A DNA stretch of 64,000 bases from Nitrospirillum pindoramense. GTDB taxonomy: Bacteria; Pseudomonadota; Alphaproteobacteria; Azospirillales; Azospirillaceae. The notes below the pieces were generated by a model. It was not told where the DNA came from. It saw only the letters and a program-made list of their open reading frames with translations, and did not search any database. The stretch lies in the NCBI RefSeq assembly GCF_007827955.1, contig NZ_VITR01000002.1, positions 62,001 through 126,000 on the forward strand, given 5' to 3'. This document shows, piece by piece, positions 45,840 to 54,978 of the stretch. The position numbers and the translations under genes are program-made. Within the stretch, counting starts at the first letter, position 1. Each line of letters opens with the position of its first letter.

Positions 45840-46028
45840 GTGGGTGACGTGGTCAACCTGAACCGGTTTCGTAAGCAAAAGGCCAAGGAGGAACGGGCGG
45901 CCAAGGCGGCCGAGAATCGTGTCGTCCATGGCCGCACCAAGGCGGAACGCACGGCGGAGCAACAGCGCCAGGACCGGCAAACCGCCGACCTGGACGGCAA
46001 GCATCTCGACCCAGATGACGACGCCTGA
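45840..46028 (+). CDS. DUF4169 family small protein
   Basis: 62 aa from GTG 45840: VGDVVNLNRFRKQKAKEERAAKAAENRVVHGRTKAERTAEQQRQDRQTADLDGKHLDPDDDA. The NLNRFRKxK...AAENRxxxGRTKAE pattern is the DUF4169 signature, a small, charged, helical protein common in alphaproteobacteria. GAGGGG lies about 10 bases before the start. Function unknown. In the ~285-base gap upstream, TTGAAC and TAAGGT near 45722-45750 could form its promoter. Confidence 0.85.
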   Translation: MGDVVNLNRFRKQKAKEERAAKAAENRVVHGRTKAERTAEQQRQDRQTADLDGKHLDPDDDA

Positions 46029-46060
46029 GCCGATTCATTTACTTTAGATAGTATAACAAT

Positions 46061-46091
46061 CCTGTTACTCTCCTCAATTGAGAATAACAGG
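46061..46091 (+). promoter_or_regulatory. AT-rich hairpin covering the ribosome site of the next gene
   Basis: CCTGTTA (46061-46067) pairs with TAACAGG (46085-46091); after one mismatch TCTC pairs with GAGA and closes a CTCAATT loop. The last two bases of the stem are the first bases of the Shine-Dalgarno AGGAGGG. Could regulate translation of the gene at 46100. Confidence 0.45.
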
Positions 46092-46099
46092 AGGGAACC

Positions 46100-46603
46100 G
46101 TGACAGGCGTAACGGATATATGGTCCTGGTTGGCGGGCACCTATTGGTATGTGCCGACGCTCACCTTGCCGGCCTTGCAGGTGCTGAACGGCGCCACCGT
46201 GCGAAGCGCGCTGATACAGGACCAAACCGTCTGGTATCTGGAAAAGTATGAGGCCGGCTATGTGGTCGGCCAGTGCGCGGCCAGCCTGAACGGTGGCGCC
46301 TTTTCCTACATGACCGTGGCGGGATCGGTCACGCCCAGGGGCGACGTGGCCCTCACGTTCGCGCCGGTGGATGCGGCGAGCCTCGACGCCACCGACAGCT
46401 CAACCCTGACGTTGACGTTCGGCAACGGCCGTATGGTTGAGCGGGACGGCCAGTGGGCTTTCCTGATGCAGATGACGGGCGGCAACGCCGCCATGAACGT
46501 CAGCCATTGGTCCTACATGCTGCAAACCGCGCCCGGCGACAGTTCCTGGGACAACCTGCCCGGCCTGCCTGGAACCAGCGTCAGCGACGTTTTCCCCAGC
46601 TGA
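46100..46603 (+). CDS. Hypothetical protein
   Basis: 167 aa from GTG 46100, with AGGAGGG five bases upstream. VTGVTDIWSWLAGTYWYVPTLTLPALQVLNGATVRSALIQDQTVWYLEKYEAGYVVGQCAASLNGGAFSYMTVAGSVTPRGDVALTFAP: rich in Thr, Ser, Ala and aromatic residues with strand-like alternation, suggesting a small beta-barrel or lipocalin-like domain. No signal peptide, no metal motif. It sits alone behind a lower-GC stretch, which may mark an acquired gene. Not recognised. Confidence 0.7.
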   Translation: MTGVTDIWSWLAGTYWYVPTLTLPALQVLNGATVRSALIQDQTVWYLEKYEAGYVVGQCAASLNGGAFSYMTVAGSVTPRGDVALTFAPVDAASLDATDSSTLTLTFGNGRMVERDGQWAFLMQMTGGNAAMNVSHWSYMLQTAPGDSSWDNLPGLPGTSVSDVFPS

Positions 46604-46621
46604 TGCGTTAAAGGCGCGGCC

Positions 46622-47701
46622 TCAGCGTGGACGGTTCACATGCCCCATCTTGCGGCCGGGCCGCGCCTCCGCCTTGCCATAGAGGTGCAGGCGGGCGCCC
46701 GGTTCGGCCAGCAGGGCGTGCCACTGGTCCACATCGTCGCCGATCAGGTTCTTCATCATGCAGGGGGCCAGGATGTCGGTGGCACCCAAGGGCAGGCCAC
46801 AGACGGCGCGCACCAGCTGCTCGAACTGGCTGGTCGCGCAGAAATCCATGGTCCAGTGGCCGGAGTTGTGGGGCCGGGGCGCCATCTCGTTCACCAGCAC
46901 CCGCCCGTCCGGCGTCACGAACATCTCCACCGCCAGCAGACCGACCACGCCCAGTGCCTCGGTCAGGGTCCGGGCAATGCGCGTGGCCTCGTCCGCCACG
47001 GCCGGGGTCACCGCCGCCGGCACCAGGGTTTCGTCCAGGATGCCCTTGGCATGGCGGTTTTCCACCACCGGGAAGGCGGCCATGACGCCATCGGCCCGGC
47101 GGGCGACGATGACGGAAACCTCGCAAGCGAACGTCACGAAGCCTTCCAGCACGGCGGAATCGGTGCGCAACGCTTCCCAGGCGGCGGCCAGGTCGCTGTC
47201 AGGGGCCAGACGCACCTGGCCCTTGCCGTCATAGCCCATGCGCGTCGACTTGAGGATGGACGGGGTCCCCAGGTCGGCCACGGCGGCGCGCAGGGAATCG
47301 GCATCGTTCACCGCGCGGAAGGGGGCGGTGCCGATGCCCAGGCTATTGGCGAAGGTCTTTTCCGCCACCCGGTCCTGGGCCACGGCCAGGACGCCTGAGC
47401 CCGGCACGGTGGCAACGCGGGCGGCCAGGAAATCGATGGTGGCGGTGGGGATGTTCTCCCACTCCAGCGTCACGACGTCGACGGAGCGCGCGAAAGCCTC
47501 CAGCGCCGCCCAATCGTCGAACGCGGCCAGGGTTTCCGTCGCCGCCACCTGGGCGCAGGGGCTGTCCTGATCCGGCCCGAAGACATGGACGCGATAGCCC
47601 AGGTTGGCCGCGGCCAGCGCCGTCATGCGGCCCAGCTGGCCGTTGCCCAACATGCCAATGGTCGAACCTGGAGGCACGACGGTAAGCGCGTTCTTGCTCA
47701 T
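46622..47701 (-). CDS. purK: 5-(carboxyamino)imidazole ribonucleotide synthase
   Basis: 359 aa ATP-grasp enzyme of purine biosynthesis: bicarbonate plus AIR plus ATP to N5-[47 protein letters not shown] is the N-terminal pre-ATP-grasp domain; [18 protein letters not shown] binds [50 protein letters not shown] is the metal/substrate region. Overlaps purE by 4 bases (ATGA), the usual purEK operon. Confidence 0.97.
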   Translation of the reverse strand: MSKNALTVVPPGSTIGMLGNGQLGRMTALAAANLGYRVHVFGPDQDSPCAQVAATETLAAFDDWAALEAFARSVDVVTLEWENIPTATIDFLAARVATVPGSGVLAVAQDRVAEKTFANSLGIGTAPFRAVNDADSLRAAVADLGTPSILKSTRMGYDGKGQVRLAPDSDLAAAWEALRTDSAVLEGFVTFACEVSVIVARRADGVMAAFPVVENRHAKGILDETLVPAAVTPAVADEATRIARTLTEALGVVGLLAVEMFVTPDGRVLVNEMAPRPHNSGHWTMDFCATSQFEQLVRAVCGLPLGATDILAPCMMKNLIGDDVDQWHALLAEPGARLHLYGKAEARPGRKMGHVNRPR

Positions 47702-48204
47702 GCCTCGTCCTGCGGCTCCAGGGCCACACGCTCCGTCTGGGCGGCGCGCCAGGCATCCAACGCGTCGGCCAGCCGCGTGTCGGACAGGGCCAGGACGGCG
47801 GCGGCCAGCAGGGCGGCATTGATGGCGCCGGCCTTGCCAATGGCCAAGGTACCCACGGGGATGCCGCCCGGCATCTGCGCGATGGACAACAGGCTGTCCA
47901 TGCCCTTCAGCGCGTGGCTTTCCACCGGCACGCCGAACACGGGCAGCGGGGTCATGGCGGCGGCCATGCCGGGCAGATGGGCGGCACCGCCGGCACCGGC
48001 GACGATGACCTTCAGGCCACGGTCGCGGGCGGTGGTGGCGTAGTCGACCAGGCGATGGGGGGTGCGGTGGGCGGAAACGATGCGCGTCTCAAAGGGCACG
48101 CCCAGTTCTTCCAGGACGGCGGCGCCGTGACGCATGGTCGCCCAGTCGGACTGGCTGCCCATGATGATACCGACTAGCGGCGCGCTTTCAGGCTTCTGGC
48201 TCAC
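47698..48204 (-). CDS. purE: N5-carboxyaminoimidazole ribonucleotide mutase
   Basis: 168 aa from GTG 48204 ([24 protein letters not shown]), with GGGGGGAGC upstream; a longer frame to 48309 has no PurE-like sequence. Motifs [91 protein letters not shown]. Converts N5-CAIR to CAIR as an octamer. First gene of purEK; DUF465 gene 123 bases upstream on the same strand. Confidence 0.97.
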   Translation of the reverse strand: MSQKPESAPLVGIIMGSQSDWATMRHGAAVLEELGVPFETRIVSAHRTPHRLVDYATTARDRGLKVIVAGAGGAAHLPGMAAAMTPLPVFGVPVESHALKGMDSLLSIAQMPGGIPVGTLAIGKAGAINAALLAAAVLALSDTRLADALDAWRAAQTERVALEPQDEA

Positions 48205-48327
48205 CGGTGATGCTCCCCCCCGGGATAAAAGAAGCGCCGGATTATAGGAGCGGGCGGCGACCGCGCAAGTGCCGGCGCCGCATGCCCGCCACGCCCGGGC
48301 GGGGGCCATCCGGGGTGGGAGATGACA

Positions 48328-48528
48328 TCAAGCGATGATGTCGGGCAGCAACTCGCTTTCCAGCCGCGCGATCAAGTCCTTCAGCAGCAACTTGCGCTTC
48401 TTCAGCCGCTGAATCTGCAACTGATCCACCGGGAACTGGCTTGTCAGCCGGGTGATGATGTCGTCGAGGTCACGATGCTCCACCCGAAGCGTCGCCAGCT
48501 TCTCCTTCAGGGTGTGTTGTTCAGTCAT
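48328..48528 (-). CDS. YdcH/DUF465 family small protein
   Basis: 66 aa: MTEQHTLKEKLATLRVEHRDLDDIITRLTSQFPVDQLQIQRLKKRKLLLKDLIARLESELLPDIIA. An L-x-x-EHRxLD plus LKKRKLLLKDxI pattern, the DUF465 signature: a two-helix coiled-coil protein found in Proteobacteria, function unknown. On the same strand as purEK, 123 bases away, possibly co-transcribed. Confidence 0.85.
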   Translation of the reverse strand: MTEQHTLKEKLATLRVEHRDLDDIITRLTSQFPVDQLQIQRLKKRKLLLKDLIARLESELLPDIIA

Positions 48529-48698
48529 CCGTGCCTTTTAGCGTTCGCTGATCTCGATCATCGGGCGATCTATACCAGAAATCCGCAGGCAGGGGTGCTG
48601 CCTTTCGGCATGTCTTTCGGCGATTGCGGGCAGGTCCGGTTTTCCTCAAACTCAGGTCTCGACCGTCGTATCGGTCGTGCCCCTGACCCATTCCCCTG

Positions 48699-49820
48699 AT
48701 GATGAGCGACGGCATGAGCAACGGCAAGCGCATCGGCATCCTGACCAGCGGCGGCGATTGCGCCGGCCTGAACGCCGTCATCCGCGCCGTGGTCCACCGC
48801 GCCGTCACGACCTACAACTGGCAGGTCGTGGGCATCGAGGAAGGCACCCATGGCCTGCTGGACCGCCCGGTGCGCCACCGCGTGCTGCTGCCCGCCGACG
48901 TGGACGGAACCATCCTGCGCCAGGGCGGCACCGTGCTGGGCACCACCAACAAGGGCGACCCCTTCGCCTATCCCATGCCGGACGGCAGTAAGAAGGATCG
49001 GTCGCAAGAGATCATCAGCGGCTGCCGCGAACTGGGCCTGGACGCCCTGATCGGCATAGGCGGCGACGGCAGCCTGGCCATCCTGCGCCGCCTGGCGCAG
49101 GAGGGGGGCCTTAACCTGGTCGGCATCCCCAAGACCATCGACAACGATCTGGGCCTGACCGAGGTGTCGGTGGGCTATGACACCGCCGTCGCCGTGGCGA
49201 CGGAGGCGCTGGACCGCCTGCAACCCACCGCCGCCAGCCATGCCCGCGTCATGGTGCTGGAGGTCATGGGCCGGGACGCCGGCCACATCGCGCTGGCGGC
49301 CGGCATCGCCGGCGGCGCCGACGTGATCCTGCTGCCGGAGATTCCGTGGACGGTGGAGGGGGTGGCCAACCGCATCCGCCAGATCCGGGCCCATGGCCGC
49401 AACTTCGCCCTGGTGGTGGTGTCGGAAGCGGCGACCCTGCCCGGCGGCGGCAAGGCGCGGCAGGAGTTCAGCGATGGGCAAAAGCGCTATGGCGGCATCG
49501 GCGGCTATATCGGCCACCTGATCGCGGAGGCGACCGGGGCCGAAACCCGCGTCACCGTGCTGGGCCATGTGCAGCGCGGCGGGTCCCCCAATCCCCGCGA
49601 CCGGCTGATCGCCTCGGCCTTCGGCGTGCATGCCGTGGACCTGATCGCGCAAGGTCGGTACGACCGCATGGTGGCCTGGTCCAACCGCAAGGTCATCGAC
49701 GTGCCCATCGCCGACGCTATCAAGGCCTACGCCGCGGTGGATGTGGACGGCACCCTGGTGCGCACGGCGCGCGGCCTGGGCATTTACGTGGGCGAGCCCA
49801 TGGGCGAACCCGTTGGCTGA
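48699..49820 (+). CDS. pfkA: 6-phosphofructokinase
   Basis: 373 aa, longer than the ~320 aa of E. coli PfkA. RIGILTSGGDCAGLNAVIRAVVHRA, then LIGIGGDGSLAILRRLAQ and LVGIPKTIDNDLGLTEVSVGYDTAVAVATEALDRL, EVMGRDAGHIALAAGIAGGADVILLPEIPW. Phosphorylates fructose-6-phosphate at C1. The Gly after GGD (GGDGS) is typical of ATP users, while Lys in PKTIDND occurs in pyrophosphate- or mixed-use groups, so the phosphate donor is uncertain. Possible starts are 48699, 48702 and 48714. A glycolytic PFK is not universal in alphaproteobacteria. Confidence 0.93.
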   Translation: MMSDGMSNGKRIGILTSGGDCAGLNAVIRAVVHRAVTTYNWQVVGIEEGTHGLLDRPVRHRVLLPADVDGTILRQGGTVLGTTNKGDPFAYPMPDGSKKDRSQEIISGCRELGLDALIGIGGDGSLAILRRLAQEGGLNLVGIPKTIDNDLGLTEVSVGYDTAVAVATEALDRLQPTAASHARVMVLEVMGRDAGHIALAAGIAGGADVILLPEIPWTVEGVANRIRQIRAHGRNFALVVVSEAATLPGGGKARQEFSDGQKRYGGIGGYIGHLIAEATGAETRVTVLGHVQRGGSPNPRDRLIASAFGVHAVDLIAQGRYDRMVAWSNRKVIDVPIADAIKAYAAVDVDGTLVRTARGLGIYVGEPMGEPVG

Positions 49821-50316
49821 AAATCGGGTGACCGAGGACACGGCCCCGGGAGAGCCGACCCCTGCCCCGCTCTGGCCCTTCGCCCTTGAAATATATGCGC
49901 GACCCGGGGTGGCCGCCCTGTGCCTGGAGGCCCAGGACACCGTCGGCGCTGACGTGCCCCTTCTGTTGTGGGGGGTATGGGCGGCGGCCCGGGGCCATAT
50001 CCTGACGGAAGCGGACATGAATGCCGCCCAGGCCCTGGCCGACCGGTGGCGGGGACCGGTGATCGCGCCCCTGCGCCACGCCCGCCGCGCCCTCAAGGAT
50101 CTGCCTGGTGGCGAGGCCCTGCGCCAGGATGTCAAGGCGGCGGAGCTGGAGGCCGAGCGGCTGTACATGACCGCCCTTGAGGGGCTGGCGGCGGGCTGGC
50201 CGTCGCCGGTGGGGCCCCGCCCCCCTTGTCCGACCGCCCTGCGCGACAATCTGGCGCGGCTGCTGCCCCCGGACGCGGGGCCGGTTACAGAGCGGTTACA
50301 CAAGGCGCTTTCCTGA
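49813..50316 (+). CDS. TIGR02444 family protein
   Basis: 167 aa if TTG 49813 is used (162 from GTG 49828); both overlap or abut the pfkA stop. The core LWPFALEIYARPGVAALCLEAQDTVGADVPLLLWGVWAAARG...LTEADMNAAQALADRWRGPVIAPLRHARRALK matches the small TIGR02444/DUF2390 family, whose members are helical and uncharacterised; GADVPLLLW is the most conserved part. Coupled to pfkA by overlap, so co-expression is likely. Confidence 0.85.
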   Translation: MAENRVTEDTAPGEPTPAPLWPFALEIYARPGVAALCLEAQDTVGADVPLLLWGVWAAARGHILTEADMNAAQALADRWRGPVIAPLRHARRALKDLPGGEALRQDVKAAELEAERLYMTALEGLAAGWPSPVGPRPPCPTALRDNLARLLPPDAGPVTERLHKALS

Positions 50317-50507
50317 CGCCGCGACGGCTATGATATGGTCGCGACCGTCAAATCATTTCGCCCGACATCAAAATTTCAGGCGACGTCGATTTTGACCCCC
50401 ATCTGGGTTCCAGGCCCGGTGCCCGAGGGCAGCGGTATCGGCCGGCAGCGGGATCTTGTTGGGGCTTCCCGCCGGGGAACAACGACAACAACAGATGATG
50501 GGTCATC

Positions 50508-52595
50508 ATGTCAGGGGTACGCAGCCTTTCCACATCGGCCGCCGTGGCCGCCTTGATCGCCGCCGCCGGCTTGGCCGGCTGCCACACCACCGACACCAAG
50601 CCCCCGGCACCGCCGTTGGCCGCAGCGCAACCGGCGCCGGACACCCCGGCCGCCCCCGGGCTGCCCGTGGTGGATAACGGCGTCAGCCCGTGCGACAACT
50701 TCTTCCTTCACGCCTGCAGCGTCTGGAACAAGCGCAACCCCATTCCCGCCGACCAGTCGCGCTGGGGCACCTTCAACAAGCTGGCCGACGACAACCTGGC
50801 CCTGCTGCATGATGAGCTGGAGAAGCTGGCGGCTCGCTCCACATCCGCCAACGCGTCTTTCGAGGGGCAGCGCATCGCCGACTTCTATGCCGCCTGCATG
50901 GACGAGGCGGGCATCGAGTCCCGCGGCCTGGCGCCCTTGCAGCCGCTGCTGGCCCGCATCAACGGCCTGAAGAGCAAGAAGGCCCTGAGCGGCCTGTTGA
51001 TCGACCTGCACATGGCCGGCGTCAACGCCTTCCACCGGGTTGGGCAGCAACAGGACTTCAAGGACGCGACCCAGGTCATCGCCGGCGTCTACCAGGGCGG
51101 CCTGGGCCTGCCGGACAAGCCGTACTATTTCAAGGACGACGACAAGTCCAAGCAGCAGCGCGCCGCCTACGTCGCCCATATCGGGAAGATGATGGCGCTG
51201 GCGGGCCTGCCGGACGCGGAGGCCAAGGCGCAGACGGTGATGCGCATCGAGACGCAGCTGGCCGACGCCTCGCTGGACCGCACGGCCATGCGCGAGCCGG
51301 AGAACCGTTACCATCTCAAGACCTTCGCCGAACTGCAGTCCCTGGACCCGGCGATCAACTGGACGGCCTACATCCATGGCGCCGGCCTGAAGCCGCCGGC
51401 CACGCTGAATGTCAGCAATCCCGACTACATGAAGCGGGAGAGCAAGCTGATCCGGGAGCTGAGCCTGGCGGACATCAAGACCTACCTGACCTGGCGCACG
51501 CTGTCCGCCTATGCCACCTGGCTGCCGGACGCCTTCGTCCAGGAGAACTTCGACTTCTATGACCGCACCTTGCGCGGCGCCCGGGAGATGAAGCCCCGGT
51601 GGAAGCGCTGCGTCGCCGCGACCGACGCCGCCCTGGGCGAGGATCTGGGCAAATACTTCGTCGCCCGCGCCTTCGGGCCGGAGAAGAAGACCCGCATGCT
51701 GCAGATGGTGGCCGATATCCGCAAGGCGCTGGACGAGACCTTCCCCACCCTGACGTGGATGAGCCCCGAGACCCAGGCCAAGGCCCATGCCAAGCTGGAC
51801 GCCTTCACCGCCAAGATCGGCTATCCGGACAAATGGCGCGATTACAGCGCCCTGACCGTCAGCCGCGGCGATGCCCTGGGCAACGCCCTGCGGGCCGAGA
51901 CCTTCGAATTCCACTACGACATGGCCAAGATCGGCAAGCCGGTGGACAAGGGCGAATGGTCCATGACCCCGCCGACGGTCAACGCCTACTATTCCTCCGC
52001 CCACAACGACATCAACTTCCCGGCCGGCATCCTGCAGCCGCCCTTCTTCAATGACGCGGCCGACGACGCCACCAATTACGGCGCCATCGGCGTGGTCATC
52101 GGCCATGAGATCACCCATGGCTTCGATGACCAGGGCCGCAAGTTCGACGGCAACGGCAACCTGAAGGACTGGTGGACGGCCGACGACGCGGAGAAGTTCA
52201 AGGCCCGCGCCCAGTGCCTGGTCGACCAGTACGGCAGCTATGTCGCCGACGGCGACGTGAAGGAGAACGGCAAGCTCAAGCTGGGCGAGAACACCGCCGA
52301 CAACGGTGGCATCCGCGTGGCCTACCGCGCCTTGATGGAACGGCTGGGCGCCAGGAAGGACGAGAAGATCGGCGGCCTGACGGCGGCGCAACGCTTCTTC
52401 TATGGCTTCGCCCAGGTCTGGTGTGGCGAGGCGCGGCCGGAAACCCGGCGCCTGCAAGCGCAGACCGACCCGCATTCGCTGGGGGAATTCCGGGTGAACG
52501 GCACCCTCTCGAACATGAAGGAGTTCGCGGAGGCGTTCAATTGCAAGCCCACCGACAAGATGGTGGCCGGCGAGAAGGCCTGCCGCGTCTGGTGA
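50508..52595 (+). CDS. M13-family metallopeptidase (lipoprotein), copy 1
   Basis: 695 aa. MSGVRSLSTSAAVAALIAAAGLAGCHTT is a lipoprotein signal (lipobox LAGC). Then the neprilysin/PepO-like fold: CDNFFLHACSVWNKRNPIPADQSRWGTF, zinc-binding H533-E-I-T-H537 in VIGHEITHGFDDQGRKFDGNGNLKDWW, third ligand Glu in GENTADNGGIRVAYRAL, and terminal CRVW. M13 enzymes cut short peptides in the periplasm. The next gene (52677) is a close paralogue, 82 bases on, separated by a strong terminator. Confidence 0.95.
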   Translation: MSGVRSLSTSAAVAALIAAAGLAGCHTTDTKPPAPPLAAAQPAPDTPAAPGLPVVDNGVSPCDNFFLHACSVWNKRNPIPADQSRWGTFNKLADDNLALLHDELEKLAARSTSANASFEGQRIADFYAACMDEAGIESRGLAPLQPLLARINGLKSKKALSGLLIDLHMAGVNAFHRVGQQQDFKDATQVIAGVYQGGLGLPDKPYYFKDDDKSKQQRAAYVAHIGKMMALAGLPDAEAKAQTVMRIETQLADASLDRTAMREPENRYHLKTFAELQSLDPAINWTAYIHGAGLKPPATLNVSNPDYMKRESKLIRELSLADIKTYLTWRTLSAYATWLPDAFVQENFDFYDRTLRGAREMKPRWKRCVAATDAALGEDLGKYFVARAFGPEKKTRMLQMVADIRKALDETFPTLTWMSPETQAKAHAKLDAFTAKIGYPDKWRDYSALTVSRGDALGNALRAETFEFHYDMAKIGKPVDKGEWSMTPPTVNAYYSSAHNDINFPAGILQPPFFNDAADDATNYGAIGVVIGHEITHGFDDQGRKFDGNGNLKDWWTADDAEKFKARAQCLVDQYGSYVADGDVKENGKLKLGENTADNGGIRVAYRALMERLGARKDEKIGGLTAAQRFFYGFAQVWCGEARPETRRLQAQTDPHSLGEFRVNGTLSNMKEFAEAFNCKPTDKMVAGEKACRVW

Positions 52596-52606
52596 TGGGT
52601 ATCTGA

Positions 52607-52640
52607 GGGGCGCCGGCGCACACCGCCGGCGCCCCCTTTT
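52607..52640 (+). terminator. Terminator between the two M13 peptidase genes
   Basis: GGGGCGCCGGCG pairs with CGCCGGCGCCCC (12 bp, loop CACAC) and is followed by TTTT. Confidence 0.8.
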
Positions 52641-52676
52641 CATTTCAAAGAACATAACGAAGGTGGAGCACCCCTT

Positions 52677-54731
52677 ATGAGCAAACCGATCGCGGGGATT
52701 TTGAATCGCGCGGCCCCCATCGCCCTGGCCACCGCCCTGGTGGCGCTGCCGCTCGCCGCCAAGGCCGCGGACGCCCCCCAAAAGGCGTCCGCCACGGAGT
52801 CGGCGTTGCCCCAGGTCGACGACACCGTCGACCCCTGCCAGAACTTCTACCAGTACGCCTGCGGCCCGTGGATCAAGGCCAACCCCATCCCCAGCGATCA
52901 GTCCCGGTGGGGCAGCTTCAACGCCCTGCATGAGCGCAACCAGCAAATCCTGAAGGCCGCGCTGGAGGACATCGTCGCCCACCCCAACGCCGACAACGAA
53001 CGCGTCGGCAACTTCTACGCCGCGTGCATGGACGAGGCCGGGGCCGACGCCAAGGGTGCCGCCCCCATCCAGCCGCTGCTGGACCAGGTCAAGGCGCTGC
53101 CGGGCAAGGAGCAGTTGCCGGCCCTGGTGGCGGCCCTGCACGCCGTCGGCGTGGACGTGTTCTTCGGCTTTGGCGCACAGACGGACTTCGAGGACGCCCG
53201 GCAGGATATCGCCGCGATCGACCAGGGCGGCCTAGGCCTGCCCAACCGCGATTACTACGTCCGCGAAGGCGCCAAGTTCGACGGCATCCGCCAAGCCTAT
53301 GTCGAGCACGTGTCGCGCACCTTCCAGCTTCTGGGCGACGCCCCGGCGGCGGCCGATGCCAAGGCCAAGACGGTGATGCGCATCGAGACGGACCTGGCCA
53401 AGGCGTCGCTGAGCCTGGCCGACCGCAACGATCCGCAGAAGGTGAACAACAAGAAGCCGGTGGGCGCCCTGTCCACCCTGGCCCCCGGCTTCGCCTGGGC
53501 CGACTACTTCAAGGCCGCCGGCGCCCCCGCGTTCCAGACCCTGAACGTGACGGAGCCCGATTTCTTCAAGGCGTTGCAGACCATCCTGGCCGGCGCGTCG
53601 GTGGATGACGTCAAGACCTATCTGTCCTGGCACGTCGCCCACGCCTTCTCCAGCCGCCTGTCCAAGCCTTTCGTGGATGAGCGCTTCAGCTTCTATTCCA
53701 AGAAGCTGCGCGGCGTGGACCAGAACATGCCCCGCTGGAAGCGTTGCGTCATGGAGACGGACGACGCGCTGGGCGAGGACCTGGGCAAGTATTATGTGAA
53801 GACCGCCTTCGGCGCCGCGCAGAAGGCCAAGATGCTGACCATGGTGAAGAACCTGAAGGCGGCATACTCGGTCGACATCGACCAGCTGGACTGGATGAGC
53901 GCCGAAACCAAGAAGCGCGCGCATGAGAAGCTGGACGCCATCGCCGAAAAGATCGGCTATCCCGACAAGTGGCGCGACTATTCCTCGGTCGTGACCAAGA
54001 AGGACGACTTCGTGGGCAACGTGGAACGCGCCGCGACGTTCGAGACCAAGCGCCAGCTGAACAAGATCGGCAAGCCCCACGATCGGTCGGAATGGCAGAT
54101 GAGCCCGCCGACCGTGAACGCCTATTATGACCCGACCGAGAACGACATCAACTTCCCGGCCGGCATCCTGCAGCCGCCGTTCTATTTCGCGGGCGCCGAC
54201 GACGCCATCAACTACGGCGCCATCGGCGCGGTCATCGGCCATGAGATGACGCACGGCTTCGACGACCAGGGCCGCCAGTACGACAAGAACGGCAACCTGA
54301 AGGACTGGTGGACGCCCGAGGACGCCAAGAAGTTCGAGGCCCGCGCCCAGTGCGTGGTGGATGAGTATGACGGCTTCGTCGCCATCGACGACGTGCACCT
54401 GAACGGCAAGGCCACGCTGGGCGAGAACCTGGCCGACAACGGCGGCCACGCCATCGCGCTGAAGGCCCTGATGGCCACCCTGAAGGGCAAGGCCGCCAAG
54501 AAGGACGGGCGCTTCACCACCGAGCAGAAGTTCTTCCTGGGCTATGCCCAGGTGTGGTGCAGCAACCAGCGTGACGACGCCAAGCGCGACCAGGCGATCA
54601 CTGACGTCCATTCCCTGTCGGAGTACCGGGTGAACGGCGTCGTCTCCAACAATCCGGAGTTCGCCAAGGCGTTCAACTGCAAGGCCGACGCCCCCATGAA
54701 CCGGGGCGCCAAGGCCTGCAAGGTCTGGTAA
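52677..54731 (+). CDS. M13-family metallopeptidase (periplasmic), copy 2
   Basis: 684 aa. MSKPIAGILNRAAPIALATALVALPLAAKAAD is an ordinary signal peptide (no lipobox Cys). The mature enzyme repeats the copy-1 layout: CQNFYQYACGPWIKANPIPSDQSRWGSF, zinc-binding H522-E-M-T-H526 in VIGHEMTHGFDDQGRQYDKNGNLKDWW, Glu in GENLADNGGHAIALKALM, terminal CKVW. So one copy is membrane-anchored and the other soluble. Ribosome site AAGGTGGAG before ATG 52677. Followed by a cluster of terminators. Confidence 0.95.
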   Translation: MSKPIAGILNRAAPIALATALVALPLAAKAADAPQKASATESALPQVDDTVDPCQNFYQYACGPWIKANPIPSDQSRWGSFNALHERNQQILKAALEDIVAHPNADNERVGNFYAACMDEAGADAKGAAPIQPLLDQVKALPGKEQLPALVAALHAVGVDVFFGFGAQTDFEDARQDIAAIDQGGLGLPNRDYYVREGAKFDGIRQAYVEHVSRTFQLLGDAPAAADAKAKTVMRIETDLAKASLSLADRNDPQKVNNKKPVGALSTLAPGFAWADYFKAAGAPAFQTLNVTEPDFFKALQTILAGASVDDVKTYLSWHVAHAFSSRLSKPFVDERFSFYSKKLRGVDQNMPRWKRCVMETDDALGEDLGKYYVKTAFGAAQKAKMLTMVKNLKAAYSVDIDQLDWMSAETKKRAHEKLDAIAEKIGYPDKWRDYSSVVTKKDDFVGNVERAATFETKRQLNKIGKPHDRSEWQMSPPTVNAYYDPTENDINFPAGILQPPFYFAGADDAINYGAIGAVIGHEMTHGFDDQGRQYDKNGNLKDWWTPEDAKKFEARAQCVVDEYDGFVAIDDVHLNGKATLGENLADNGGHAIALKALMATLKGKAAKKDGRFTTEQKFFLGYAQVWCSNQRDDAKRDQAITDVHSLSEYRVNGVVSNNPEFAKAFNCKADAPMNRGAKACKVW

Positions 54732-54744
54732 GACGCCGCGATTC

Positions 54745-54771
54745 GGCGGCCCCTCCGCAAGAGGGGCCGCC
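54745..54771 (+). terminator. Hairpin 1 after the second M13 gene
   Basis: GGCGGCCCCTC pairs with GAGGGGCCGCC, loop CGCAA. No T run, so weaker alone. Confidence 0.5.
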
Positions 54772-54826
54772 AGCGCGATTTGGCATCGGCCCAGCCACAA
54801 GGCCGGTGCCATGGCCGAGACCACAG

Positions 54827-54860
54827 AAAAGCCCCGCCGAATCGACCGGCGGGGCTTTTT
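54827..54860. terminator. Strong bidirectional terminator 2
   Basis: AAAAGCCCCGCCG pairs with CGGCGGGGCTTTT (13 bp) around AATCGAC, then a further T. Confidence 0.85.
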
Positions 54861-54901
54861 CCTGGGCAAGAACTGGCCCGGACACGCCGCGATACAAAAG
54901 C

Positions 54902-54934
54902 AAAAACCGCGCCTTCATCCAGGCGCGGTTTTTG
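54902..54934. terminator. Terminator 3, at the 3' side of rpmJ
   Basis: AAAAACCGCGCC pairs with GGCGCGGTTTTT, loop TTCATCCA. It should end the minus-strand rpmJ transcript and can act from the other side too. Confidence 0.85.
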
Positions 54935-54978
54935 GTTCCGATGGCCGGCGAACCGGCCACTGGGCAGAAACGCTTAAA

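Noticed and set aside
50511..53141. 876-aa open frame antisense to both M13 genes
   Set aside because: Same high-GC shadow effect; no domain-like sequence, while both M13 genes are clear.
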